Positions 35,500-43,541 of a DNA stretch of 64,000 bases are shown here, piece by piece. Position 1 is the stretch's first letter, and the number at the start of each line of letters is the position of its first letter. Source of the stretch: Bifidobacterium breve (GTDB lineage: Bacteria > Actinomycetota > Acidimicrobiia > Acidimicrobiales > Ilumatobacteraceae); the NCBI GenBank assembly GCA_945862045.1, contig CAMAWR010000008.1:1-64000 (forward strand). The letters are read 5' to 3'. Made by a program: the position numbers and the translations under genes. Under the pieces are notes generated by a model. That model made no database searches. It had not been told where the DNA came from and was given only the letters and a program-made list of their open reading frames with translations.

Positions 35500-36873
35500 G
35501 TTGTCGCTGGGTGCGACGGCTTCAACGACGGTTGCCGCCACTGCGGGTCGTGCAGCCTTGGTGGGCGGGCCTTTTTTTGCAGCCTTGGCTTTTCGGTCGC
35601 GCCAGTCATTGCGCAACGGTCGCGGCATCTGTGCTTTGGCCGCCACCTCAATTCCGAACAATGCGGCGATGCGCGGGATTGCTGGCGCGAGGCGTGTCAC
35701 GGTGGCGGTGAGCTCAGGCGAAATTACTGCCGGCACACCAGTTGGGACGACCTCGTTGTGGATCGGGGCAAAGGCGAGTGCTTCAAGCACGATGACCCAA
35801 CGATCGCTCGTGGTGAGTGGCGAGAGTTGTTCGAGTGTGAGTGCGACCAGGCGCGGGCGCAGATCATCGGGGGGTCGCGAGCCGGCCTTTGGGGGCTGGG
35901 CCGCAGTCTTGAGCGCGGCAACGATACGACCGACGTCGACAGCAGCACGCAAGTCGTCAACCCAGATCTGCATCTCGGCTGCTTGACGACGCTCAAGTGC
36001 GGCGCGCAATCGTTCACGCTGAGCATTGAGTGAAGCATCTTTCATCAGTGTCGGGTCATTTGATCGCGCGACGATTGCCCGTAAGTCACGCAGGTCGACG
36101 GTGTCGATGATCTTTTCGACGGCCTCCACACTGTCGTGCCATTCCGCCACACGTAAGCGAGGCAGCATCTCCACCACGAGATTGACGAGGCCGTCAGAGT
36201 TCACCTTCGGTTTGCCGTCTTTCACCAACTGAGCATTTTGTTTGTTCACTGCCTGGCGCACTGCACTGATGCCGCCAGCCAACGCCTTTTCGGCCAACAC
36301 TTGCTCTTCGGGTTTCAGCGAAACCAGCACGGCCAGGCGGTGAGCGTTTCCTGGATGCAATCGGGCGGCACGCGGACGCTTCGGCAATTCTGGTGGGGGA
36401 GGAGTGAACTGGCGACGGGGTGTGGCCGGAGCACCGCTTCGACCGTTGTCGCTCGGGCCGCGCTTGTCGGCTCGGTCAGCGCCGTCGCTACTGCGGCTGC
36501 GTCGATCATCACGCTTGTCGCTGCGTTTGTCGCTGCGTTTGTCCCCACGTTTATCGCCACGTTTGGCGTCACGGTCAGGCTTAGAACGACGATTGGTCGA
36601 CACCTCGGTCACCGGCTTGAAGGCCGCACCCGAACCCGTGATGGCGAGCAAGGTGACATTACGTTCACGCTGTTTGGCAGGGGTCAACGAAAGAATGACG
36701 GGGCCGTCCATGTCGATATCAATTTCGGCGCGCAGCATATCGCCGATCTTGGCGCTAGCCGGCAACACGTCGCCACCAGCCGTGCCCTTCGGGGCTTTCG
36801 CCCCAGCCTGACGCCATGTGAATGTGCCGTCGGGGCGTGTGCTGGTGATCTCGATGTCCATCCGCCGTGTCAT
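35497..36873 (-). CDS. Large two-part protein of unknown function with a KR/D repeat linker
   Basis: A 458-residue protein. An N-terminal beta-rich domain of about 75 residues looks like a small OB/TRAM-type domain. A charged linker (about 97-140) is made of near-repeats of DKRG/DKRS, encoded by a 12-bp tandem repeat. The C-terminal 280 residues are helical (LKPEEQVLAEKALAGG; SLNAQRERLRAALERRQ). A nucleic-acid role is plausible from the linker but unproven. A later ATG (36861) is another start option. Confidence 0.6.
   Translation of the reverse strand: MTRRMDIEITSTRPDGTFTWRQAGAKAPKGTAGGDVLPASAKIGDMLRAEIDIDMDGPVILSLTPAKQRERNVTLLAITGSGAAFKPVTEVSTNRRSKPDRDAKRGDKRGDKRSDKRSDKRDDRRSRSSDGADRADKRGPSDNGRSGAPATPRRQFTPPPPELPKRPRAARLHPGNAHRLAVLVSLKPEEQVLAEKALAGGISAVRQAVNKQNAQLVKDGKPKVNSDGLVNLVVEMLPRLRVAEWHDSVEAVEKIIDTVDLRDLRAIVARSNDPTLMKDASLNAQRERLRAALERRQAAEMQIWVDDLRAAVDVGRIVAALKTAAQPPKAGSRPPDDLRPRLVALTLEQLSPLTTSDRWVIVLEALAFAPIHNEVVPTGVPAVISPELTATVTRLAPAIPRIAALFGIEVAAKAQMPRPLRNDWRDRKAKAAKKGPPTKAARPAVAATVVEAVAPSDN
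36512..36571. repeat. 12-bp tandem repeat, five units
   Basis: Five successive 12-base units of the type CGTTTGTCGCTG, with 1-4 changes each, inside the coding region of the 458-residue protein. They keep the reading frame and encode a DKR-x linker on the minus strand. Unit number could vary between strains. Confidence 0.75.
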
Positions 36874-36882
36874 GAAGAGTCC

Positions 36883-36888
36883 ACGCTA
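36883..36888 (-). promoter_or_regulatory. -10 TAGCGT of the 458-residue gene
   Basis: Minus-strand hexamer ending 9 bases before ATG 36873, in the 28-base gap to the divergent gene at 36902. Confidence 0.4.
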
Positions 36889-36901
36889 GTAGAACTATTC
36901 C

Positions 36902-37420
36902 ATGCCGATCTATGCCCTTGGCTCGCAGGTCCCGTCCATCGACGCAACGGCCTACGTGCACCCCGATGCGGTCATCATCGGTTCGGTGTTCATCGGGCCG
37001 CAGTCCAGCGTGTGGCCGACCGCCGTACTGCGTGGCGACGACGGTGAGATCCACATCGGTGCGCGCACCAGCATTCAAGATGGCACGGTCGTGCACACCA
37101 CGTTGGAGTGGCCGACCACCGTCGGCAACGACTGTCTGATTGGGCATCTGGTCCACCTCGAGGCCTGCATCGTCGAGGATGCAGCACAAGTCAGTTCGGG
37201 GGCGATCGTATTGCATCGCGCGCGCATCTGCACCGGTGCAATCGTCGGCGCAAACTCTGTGATTCTCAACGACACGATCGTGCCCGCCAATGCATTGGCC
37301 GTCGGGAGCCCCGCGGTCATCAAAACCGGGCGGGCGCGTGCCGCCGATATCACTTTCGGGGCGGCCAACTACGTGCAGCGCACCGCACGATTCAAACGCG
37401 ACCTGCGGCGCCTCGACTAG
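36902..37420 (+). CDS. Gamma-carbonic-anhydrase family hexapeptide protein
   Basis: A 172-residue left-handed beta-helix protein. Hexapeptide repeats run through the middle, and the metal-ligand histidines appear in TVVHTT and GHLVHLEAC, in the places used by gamma-class carbonic anhydrases. Whether it is an active anhydrase or another hexapeptide protein such as YrdA is open. A C-terminal helical tail (ARFKRDLRRLD) is short. Confidence 0.85.
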   Translation: MPIYALGSQVPSIDATAYVHPDAVIIGSVFIGPQSSVWPTAVLRGDDGEIHIGARTSIQDGTVVHTTLEWPTTVGNDCLIGHLVHLEACIVEDAAQVSSGAIVLHRARICTGAIVGANSVILNDTIVPANALAVGSPAVIKTGRARAADITFGAANYVQRTARFKRDLRRLD

Positions 37421-37443
37421 TCGAATTACCGGCGGCGGGTTGC

Positions 37444-38523
37444 TCAGCCAGCCACGATGTCCAGCAAAGGCTGCAAGTTGAGGCGGGTGGATGCTTCGAG
37501 ATATCCGTGTGCGGCGTCACGGCGAAATTGGGCACACAAATCGTCGCGGAAGAATCGGGCGCCCTCACGAATCACATAGTTCAAGATGAAAATGCGATAG
37601 GCGAACGGCAGAAATTCGATATCGCGGACGCTGAGTGGATTCACCTGGTGGTAGGCGCGCACGAAGTCAAGAAATCGTGGTTCGGTCAGTGTGTGCGGGG
37701 AGTAGGTGAACGACGTGCGGTCTCCGGTGCTCGATGACACGCGGGACAAGAAGTAGAAGTCGAGCAGTCGCGACTCGACGCGAAACCAGTCGTAATCCCA
37801 CCGCGAGAACAACTGCACCTCACCACCATCACGCACCACGCTGAAGTTGCCGAGATTCCAGTCGACGAGAATCGGAATCTTCGTCCATTCGTCGTAATGC
37901 ACATCCTCAAGACGCTCCAGCAGCCCGTGTGTAAAGCGGGCGAGCACACCGATGTCTTCGGGTGGCAGATCGAAGTTGCGTGGGGCAAAAGGATTGGTGA
38001 GTTGATCGAGCAAATGGATGGCGTCACCTTTCACCGAATTCGACACCGTTGGCAGGGCTGGGGCAATTTCTTCACAGGCGTGATGAAAGCGGGCGATCTC
38101 GCGGGCCAAGGCTGCGATGTCGGATGTTGAGAGCACGCGGGGCAAAGCCTCGGCGCGTTGCACCTCACCATAAAACGCGCACCAACAGCGACCGTCGTAC
38201 CATGTGTACGGGCGCTTGTCGACCATCAACACATCAGCCAAAAACCCTGCCCAGCGACCATGGCGCAGCAACGAACTGCAACGTGCGAGGCGATCATGGT
38301 CTTCTGCAAAAAGAAAGTACGAGCCGTACGACGACACCTTGGCAACGAGGGTGCTTGCATCACTGAACCGAATCTGAAACACACGGTTCGTCGATACGTG
38401 CGCGCTCAACTCGTGCAGTGCCGTGATGGTGCGCGACGTGCCACTCGCTTCGCTGTAACCGCGCCAAGCCTGATGAACGATCTGCTCGGCGTCACCCAAC
38501 AGCGGGTTCGTCGTTGTGATCAT
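37444..38523 (-). CDS. Phosphotransferase (APH/choline kinase-like)
   Basis: A 359-residue protein with kinase-like fold features: an N-terminal lobe lysine in LVAKVSSYGSY, a catalytic-loop-like VDWNLGNFSVV (D..N), and a metal-binding SRWDYDWF. The substrate is unknown; aminoglycoside resistance should not be assumed. The residue before WN is D rather than the usual H of HGD. ATG 38523 was chosen over a longer frame because the N-terminus there is compositionally normal. Confidence 0.7.
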   Translation of the reverse strand: MITTTNPLLGDAEQIVHQAWRGYSEASGTSRTITALHELSAHVSTNRVFQIRFSDASTLVAKVSSYGSYFLFAEDHDRLARCSSLLRHGRWAGFLADVLMVDKRPYTWYDGRCWCAFYGEVQRAEALPRVLSTSDIAALAREIARFHHACEEIAPALPTVSNSVKGDAIHLLDQLTNPFAPRNFDLPPEDIGVLARFTHGLLERLEDVHYDEWTKIPILVDWNLGNFSVVRDGGEVQLFSRWDYDWFRVESRLLDFYFLSRVSSSTGDRTSFTYSPHTLTEPRFLDFVRAYHQVNPLSVRDIEFLPFAYRIFILNYVIREGARFFRDDLCAQFRRDAAHGYLEASTRLNLQPLLDIVAG

Positions 38524-38554
38524 TGCGGCCACCGACGACCGACAACGGGGTTGC

Positions 38555-38845
38555 CTAGACGCGCACACCAATCGGGGCGATCAAGCGAAAACCGGCCTGA
38601 TGCCGTTCGTCTTCGCTTTCGCCGCCCCAGAAGCCATATTCGCGATGCGCCCGCGCAAAGTCGCGACAGGTATCGAGCACAGGGCATGCCAAACACACAG
38701 TACGGGCCTTTTCTTCGCGGCGCAGACGAGTTTGCGGGCGCTCAGCCAGCGGGGCAAAAAAGATTTCTGACAAGCCACGGCATGAACCAAACGCCATCCA
38801 GTCGTCGTCGGTTTCTTGGCGGAACTTGAAGTCAAATGCAGACAC
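38555..38845 (-). CDS. WhiB family iron-sulfur transcription regulator
   Basis: A 96-residue WhiB-type protein. Four cysteines (22, 51, 54, 60) bind a 4Fe-4S cluster, followed by the GFWGG turn (71-75) and a basic/hydrophobic tail. Wbl proteins work with the principal sigma factor and respond to oxidants or NO. GTG 38845 has a strong AGGAG site 6 bases before it and a longer leader, unlike most neighbours. Confidence 0.93.
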   Translation of the reverse strand: MSAFDFKFRQETDDDWMAFGSCRGLSEIFFAPLAERPQTRLRREEKARTVCLACPVLDTCRDFARAHREYGFWGGESEDERHQAGFRLIAPIGVRV

Positions 38846-38851
38846 TGTGTG

Positions 38852-38888
38852 CTCCTCGCCGGGGTATTCCCGATGTGGCAGAGCGTAG
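38852..38888 (-). promoter_or_regulatory. whiB leader: SD AGGAG (38852-38856) and -10 TACGCT (38883-38888)
   Basis: A -10-like TACGCT, a leader of roughly 30 bases and an optimal SD 6 bases before GTG 38845. Confidence 0.5.
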
Positions 38889-38907
38889 ACCAGAACTAAC
38901 TAATCAG

Positions 38908-40002
38908 TCAATTACCCGCCGAGGCGCCCAGAACCGCAGTGACACCGGCAGCAAACAGGGCCACATCGTCGCGGGTGACATCCCACGACGTCATCCAGCG
39001 CACGAGATGAGCCGACTGGTCCCAATCCCAGAAGAACGACCAGTCTTGCAACCGCGTTTTGGCCGGCTCGTGCAGGGTCGGAAACAGGCTGTTCACGACT
39101 GGGGGAGAGGTCAGGCCGAGCACGGTGTGATGGCGGGTGGCCTCATAGAGCGCGAGTGCCGCGGTGTTGGCCGATTGACCGAGCTGAATGAACAAGTCGT
39201 CAGCCAGCAGCGCCTCGTACTGCGCCGAGATGAAGCGCATCTTGGAGTGCAACTGCGTCACGTTCTTGCGCAAATATTCGGCGCGGGTCGCCCGGCGCGG
39301 ATCGAACCACACGACGGCTTCACCAAACATGACACCAGCCTTCGTGCCACCGAATGACAGCACATCCACACCCGCATCCACGGTGAATGAACGCAGGGCA
39401 GCCCGTGTGCCACCGAGTGCTGCAGCCGCGGTGCCGATGCGGGCGCCATCCATGTGCACGAGCATCCCCAATTCATGCGCGGTGTCGCAGATCGCGCGCA
39501 CCTCACTCGCGCTGTACAGCGTGCCGAGTTCGGTGGGCTGCGTGATCGACACCACGCCTGGCTGTGCATGATGCACGCTGCCGCGTACCCCGGCTGCTGC
39601 ACGAATCACTTCTGGGGTCAACTTGGCATGCAGACAGGGGACATCGAGCATTTTTGCGCCGAGAATTTTCTCTGGGGCGCCAGTTTCATCGACATGGATA
39701 TGCGCCGAGTCAGAACAAATCACCGATTCGGCCTGCTGCAGTACCGACGCCAGTGCCAGCACATTCGCCCCAGTGCCGCCGTACACGAATAATGTGCGCA
39801 CATCACGCCCGAACAATTCGTTGAACGCCTTTTCTGCTCGACGGGTGTAGACATCAGTGCCGTACGCCAACACATGACCATCGTTGGCCGCCACCACGGC
39901 CGCCATCACGCTGGGGTGGGCGCCGGCAGCATTATCGGAGGTGAACAGCCGACGGGGCGCCGCGGGCATCGTTGATTGTGGCGACGAGGCTGCACTTGAC
40001 AT
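38908..40002 (-). CDS. Low-specificity L-threonine aldolase-like PLP enzyme
   Basis: A 364-residue fold-type-I PLP enzyme of the beta-eliminating lyase/threonine aldolase family. The PLP lysine is in LSFGGTKAGVMFG, and the phosphate/pyridine region is visible in VYGGTGANVLAL and VHMDGARIG. Substrates are L-threonine or L-allo-threonine split to glycine and acetaldehyde. ATG 40002 is preferred to ATG 40011 because the TAGGAT -10 overlaps the latter. Confidence 0.88.
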   Translation of the reverse strand: MSSAASSPQSTMPAAPRRLFTSDNAAGAHPSVMAAVVAANDGHVLAYGTDVYTRRAEKAFNELFGRDVRTLFVYGGTGANVLALASVLQQAESVICSDSAHIHVDETGAPEKILGAKMLDVPCLHAKLTPEVIRAAAGVRGSVHHAQPGVVSITQPTELGTLYSASEVRAICDTAHELGMLVHMDGARIGTAAAALGGTRAALRSFTVDAGVDVLSFGGTKAGVMFGEAVVWFDPRRATRAEYLRKNVTQLHSKMRFISAQYEALLADDLFIQLGQSANTAALALYEATRHHTVLGLTSPPVVNSLFPTLHEPAKTRLQDWSFFWDWDQSAHLVRWMTSWDVTRDDVALFAAGVTAVLGASAGN

Positions 40003-40009
40003 GTTCTTC

Positions 40010-40015
40010 ATCCTA
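40010..40015 (-). promoter_or_regulatory. -10 TAGGAT, leaderless promoter of the threonine aldolase gene
   Basis: Minus-strand hexamer ending 7 bases before ATG 40002. Confidence 0.5.
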
Positions 40016-40031
40016 AGATTCGAGTTGGGGG

Positions 40032-40047
40032 TTTCGTCATGACGAAA
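40032..40047. promoter_or_regulatory. 16-bp perfect palindrome across the start of the 121-residue gene
   Basis: TTTCGTCATGACGAAA is a perfect palindrome with its ATG at 40039-40041, between divergent genes. It could be an operator or a start-codon hairpin. The core CGTCATGACGAAA also occurs twice at 2188-2217. Confidence 0.55.
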
Positions 40048-40404
40048 TCAGGCACAAAGGGGCGACCACGTTGCGAGTGGTGTCGCACGCCGCTGCCCAG
40101 CAGGGAAGGTGTCGGGCGTCCGCGCCGATTTTGCTCGCAAGCGTGTCGCCAGTGGGACTGGGTAGCCAAACAGCGCGCAACCGAGCTGCAGTTGAACGAA
40201 GACGAGCTCGTCATGACCCGGGGTGAACTCAACGCGATACGTGACGTCATCTTCGTGCTGAAATGCGCGATCGACGATGTCGAGCGCGACCTTGACCCCA
40301 GCATCGATCCAACGACACGCGACTACCGTGCAGCCTTGAAGTGGTTGCTAGAAGCAGCTAAGCCGGTGGTTGCCGAACCACTTCGTCCTAGCCACCGCCC
40401 ATAA
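40039..40404 (+). CDS. Small protein with CxxC...CxxxC zinc motif
   Basis: A 121-residue protein. The N-terminus has C12, C15, C32 and C36 (CEWCRTPLP...RFCSQACRQWDW), a probable zinc site of the kind seen in actinobacterial proteins with a CRWC...FCSxxCRQ pattern and unknown role. A helical C-terminus follows. ATG 40039 lies inside a palindrome. Confidence 0.65.
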   Translation: MTKSGTKGRPRCEWCRTPLPSREGVGRPRRFCSQACRQWDWVAKQRATELQLNEDELVMTRGELNAIRDVIFVLKCAIDDVERDLDPSIDPTTRDYRAALKWLLEAAKPVVAEPLRPSHRP

Positions 40405-40431
40405 TGTTAGTTATGTAAAGTTCAGAAGGAG
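40402..40431 (+). promoter_or_regulatory. -10 TAATGT (40402-40407) and SD AGAAGGAG (40424-40431) of the PLP decarboxylase gene
   Basis: One of the strongest ribosome binding sites in the window, 8 bases before ATG 40440, with a -10-like hexamer upstream. Confidence 0.5.
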
Positions 40432-40439
40432 CAACGAAC

Positions 40440-41720
40440 ATGGGTGCAACCGACCAGTCACGCCGGGTCGCTCTCCCGTCGTCGCCTGAGTTGCCCCCGC
40501 ATGGGTGGTCGACGCATGAAACATTGGAACGCCTGGAGGCGCTGCGAGTCACCGACGTGCGCTGGAAGGAAGGTCGTGCGTTCTCACTCGCCTACCAGGC
40601 CAGCCCCGAAGCCCACGATCTGGCAACCGAGGCCTACCGGCGGTTCTCGGGTGAAAATGCGCTCAATGTCGAGGCGTTCCCGTCACTGCGGGCAATGCAA
40701 ACCGATGTGTTGGCCATCGCTGGTCGCTGGCTCGGTGCCCCTGACACGGCACGGGGGTTTCTTACGAGTGGTGGCACCGAAAGCATCCTCATGGCTATGA
40801 AAGCCGCCCGCGACCAATTTCGTCGTGACAAAACCCATCCAAACGTCGTGCTGCCCACATCGGCTCATGCTGCATTCCATAAAGCGGGTGCATATTTCGA
40901 CGTAGAGCTGCGTTGCGTGCCGGTGTGCAGCGAAACATGGCGCGTTGACGGCTCGGCCATGGCTCGCGCCAGTGACGCCAACACCATCATGTTCGTGGCC
41001 TCGGCACCGCAATATCCGCAAGGTGTCGTCGACCCCGTTGCTGACATTGCAGCGCTGGCCCTCGAGCGCGGCGTGAACTGTCACGTTGACGCCTGCATGG
41101 GTGGCGTCACGCTGCCCTATCTCGAGCGACTCGGCGTGGCTTTACCCAAATGGAATTTTGCCATCGAGGGTGTTACTTCCATGAGTGTTGATCTGCACAA
41201 GTTCGGCTACACCGCCAAGGGCGCATCGGTCATCATGTATCGAAATGCGGCGTTGCGCTCGCATCAGGGTTTCGTGACCGACAATTGGCTCGGTGGTGTT
41301 TACGGTTCGTCAGGCGTGCTCGGCACCAAGTCGGGTGGCCCGATTGCGGCTGCCTGGGCGGTGCTGCATCATCTTGGTGATGACGGGTATCTACGTCTGG
41401 TACGCAGCGCCCGCGAAACGGCGTTGAGCATCGCCGCTGCCATCAGGGCTGATTCCCGCTTGGTGTTGCGCGCCGAGCCCGACGCGACACTGTTGTCGTT
41501 CGGCTCAGCGACACCCGACCTCGATATTTACGCGGTGGCCGATGGGTTGGCTGTGCGTGGCTGGTACGTCGACCGCCAGGCTCCCCCGCCATCGATCCAC
41601 CTCACGGTCAACGCGATTCACGCTGAAACTCATCAGCAATTTCTCACCGATTTGGCTGTCACGCTTGACGCAGTGGGTAACAGCAGCGGCACACTCGGCT
41701 CGTACGGCACACTGGAATAG
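40440..41720 (+). CDS. Sphingosine-phosphate-lyase-like PLP-dependent decarboxylase/lyase
   Basis: A 426-residue group II PLP enzyme. The lysine is in SVDLHKFGYTAKGASV (about 255-263); the substrate side and PLP-binding region carry TSGGTESILMAMKAAR and HVDACMGG. Pattern and length fit the DPL1/S1P lyase-like branch rather than glutamate decarboxylase. Substrate unknown in a bacterium; amino acid or phosphorylated amino alcohol are both conceivable. Confidence 0.82.
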   Translation: MGATDQSRRVALPSSPELPPHGWSTHETLERLEALRVTDVRWKEGRAFSLAYQASPEAHDLATEAYRRFSGENALNVEAFPSLRAMQTDVLAIAGRWLGAPDTARGFLTSGGTESILMAMKAARDQFRRDKTHPNVVLPTSAHAAFHKAGAYFDVELRCVPVCSETWRVDGSAMARASDANTIMFVASAPQYPQGVVDPVADIAALALERGVNCHVDACMGGVTLPYLERLGVALPKWNFAIEGVTSMSVDLHKFGYTAKGASVIMYRNAALRSHQGFVTDNWLGGVYGSSGVLGTKSGGPIAAAWAVLHHLGDDGYLRLVRSARETALSIAAAIRADSRLVLRAEPDATLLSFGSATPDLDIYAVADGLAVRGWYVDRQAPPPSIHLTVNAIHAETHQQFLTDLAVTLDAVGNSSGTLGSYGTLE

Positions 41721-41722
41721 CA

Positions 41723-42919
41723 ATGACCCGTCGCCCGAAGGCCGAACCACTGGCAGTCAAGAAATTAACTCAAAATACTGTTCCAGCCAAAAAGCAGCGG
41801 ACCGGTCACCACAAGCGTGCCAATTCCGCAACACAAAAAAAGAATGCGCAGAAACTTCTCAGTGCGATGTTCGACGAGGCGAATAAGTTCGGTCTTGACA
41901 ATCTCCGCTCGGCACGGGTGGCGGCAGTTGCGGGACTCACCACTGGTGCCATCTACAGCCGCTACGAAAATGCCGATGAGATGCTCATTGCACTGGGCAG
42001 GAACGGGTCGCTGCACCCTTCCTGCCGCACATTCGCGACGTTGTGCAGTATGTGCAGGGTGTCCATCCAACCAAGCACCCAGTGCTGCTGATGCTCGAAA
42101 AGCCATCCGCTACGTTGCGGCTCGGTGCGGAATTCCTTGTCGTTGCAGCACGCAACGACGCCGTTGCCGAAGTGGTCACCCCAGCAGTGGTGGCCGCACT
42201 GGATGATCTCGGCCTCAACGAACACTCCGACGCCATGGCTGGTGCCATCGTGATGATTTCTGCATCGGCGGCGATTGGCACCGCGATCCGCCGCGACTCG
42301 CGCAGTGCCATTGCCACACGAGCCCTTTCCGTATGACATGCCCGGCGATCAGATCAATACAGGTAACCCGATTCGTGACTTGCTCCTGACGAGCGCCGAG
42401 CAGATAGTCGGGTGAGTCGGGTTTAGAAATGCCACTGTCACCCGCATCGCTCGTCGTGCCGGATTCTCAACCAGTGCGATCTATCAAATGTGGCCCGACA
42501 AAGACGCAATGCTCGATGAAGCGATCCATGAGACGTCGTTGCTCGACTTCGGTCAGAACGCACGCGCCAAAGTCGCAGCTTCTACGACTGCGCGTGGTGA
42601 TTTCGGGTTCAGTGACAGCTGGTATTTCGGCCTGATGCCGTCACGACGCCTGCGTCACAATTTCCGACTTGAGTGTGTCATCGCATCCCGACACCGCCCG
42701 TCCACCCGCCGCGAACTGCAGGAGTACGTCCAGAGTGCCGATTCAATCCTGCATGTAACCTTTCCCAAGATTCCACACGCAACCATCGCACAAATCGCCT
42801 CGATGGAACAGGCGCTTGGCTACGGTTATCTCACGCTGAACCCGTTCGTATCACAGGCCTCTCAGCTTGACTATTTTTCGATCATGGTGGTACTCGCCTC
42901 ATTCGCCCAACTCAGTTAA
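41723..42919 (+). pseudogene. Decayed double TetR-type regulator
   Basis: Remnants of two TetR-like units in series. The first has a basic N-terminal tail and a TetR HTH (ARVAAVAGLTTGAIYSRYEN, before about 41970), then the frame breaks near 41995 (GGG run): adding one base restores LIAL-x-QERVA in the next frame, which runs to TGA 42334. A second unit begins at ATG 42338, reads to AEQIVG, and hits TGA at 42413; adjusting the G run at 42410 and the T run at 42422 restores ESGFRNATVTRIARRAGFSTSAIY, and the frame then continues to 42919. Three indels in homopolymers suggest decay, or, less likely, assembly error; flanking genes are intact. Whether the original was one double-domain protein or two adjacent genes is open. 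Confidence 0.65.
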
Positions 42920-42953
42920 AGAGCGTCCACAACCCGGCGGGCATTTGGCAGCA

Positions 42954-43502
42954 CTACTCCCCTGTTTGGCCGTCAACGAACTCGCGCAACACGTCGGCAT
43001 GTCCGTTGTGGCGGGCGTACTCCTCGATCATGTGCACGAGAATCCAGCGCAACGAGGGCCGTTCACCACTCGGCCAACGACGCTTGGCCAATGTGCCGAG
43101 GCGGTCGTTGGGGTCTGCTGAGGTCAACGCCGTCTGCAAGGCGGCCCGCGAGTGCCCCACCGACGAAGCCCACAGTGCGCGCACCTCGTCGGGTGCATCC
43201 TGCACCGCAGTTTCCCACTCCCAATCGGGTGTGGCGGCCCAATCCACCTCCGACCAAGGTGGCGGTTTGGCAGCATCAAGCATCCAGCCCTCGAACCAAT
43301 GATCTTCGACATACGCCATGTGCTTCAACAAACCGGCCAATGTCATTGCCGAGGCAGCCGTGGTGCGCGCCAGACCATCGGCGTCAAGGCCGCGTGTTTT
43401 CCATTCGAGTGTCGCTCGCTGAAACTCAAGGAACCCGATCAATGTTTCTTCTTCATTGGCCGCAATCGGGGGTTCGGGGCGGCCCTGTTCGTCGACACTC
43501 AT
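42954..43502 (-). CDS. DinB/DUF664 family protein (probable mycothiol-dependent)
   Basis: A 182-residue four-helix DinB-type protein. Metal-binding histidines are in LLKHMAYVEDHW (about 59-70) and MIEEYARHNGHAD near the end. Many actinobacterial members use mycothiol for thiol transfer or detoxification; that assignment is by family. It is transcribed away from the heliorhodopsin gene from a very short shared region. Confidence 0.82.
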   Translation of the reverse strand: MSVDEQGRPEPPIAANEEETLIGFLEFQRATLEWKTRGLDADGLARTTAASAMTLAGLLKHMAYVEDHWFEGWMLDAAKPPPWSEVDWAATPDWEWETAVQDAPDEVRALWASSVGHSRAALQTALTSADPNDRLGTLAKRRWPSGERPSLRWILVHMIEEYARHNGHADVLREFVDGQTGE

Positions 43503-43508
43503 GCCAAA

Positions 43509-43514
43509 AATCTA
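43509..43514 (-). promoter_or_regulatory. -10 TAGATT, leaderless promoter of the DinB gene
   Basis: Minus-strand hexamer ending 6 bases before ATG 43502. Confidence 0.55.
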
Positions 43515-43528
43515 CCCGTGTGCTGCCC

Positions 43529-43534
43529 TACGGT
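43529..43534 (+). promoter_or_regulatory. -10 TACGGT, leaderless promoter of the heliorhodopsin gene
   Basis: Hexamer ending 7 bases before ATG 43542. It lies only 14 bases from the opposing DinB -10, so each -35 region would fall on the other promoter. Confidence 0.5.
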
Positions 43535-43541
43535 TGAGTTC

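Noticed and set aside
36512-36571. Possible CRISPR-like array
   Set aside because: Units are 12 bases, contiguous and in-frame coding, with no spacers.
37444-38523. Aminoglycoside resistance phosphotransferase
   Set aside because: Only the kinase-like fold is visible; the HGD motif is altered and nothing points to antibiotics.
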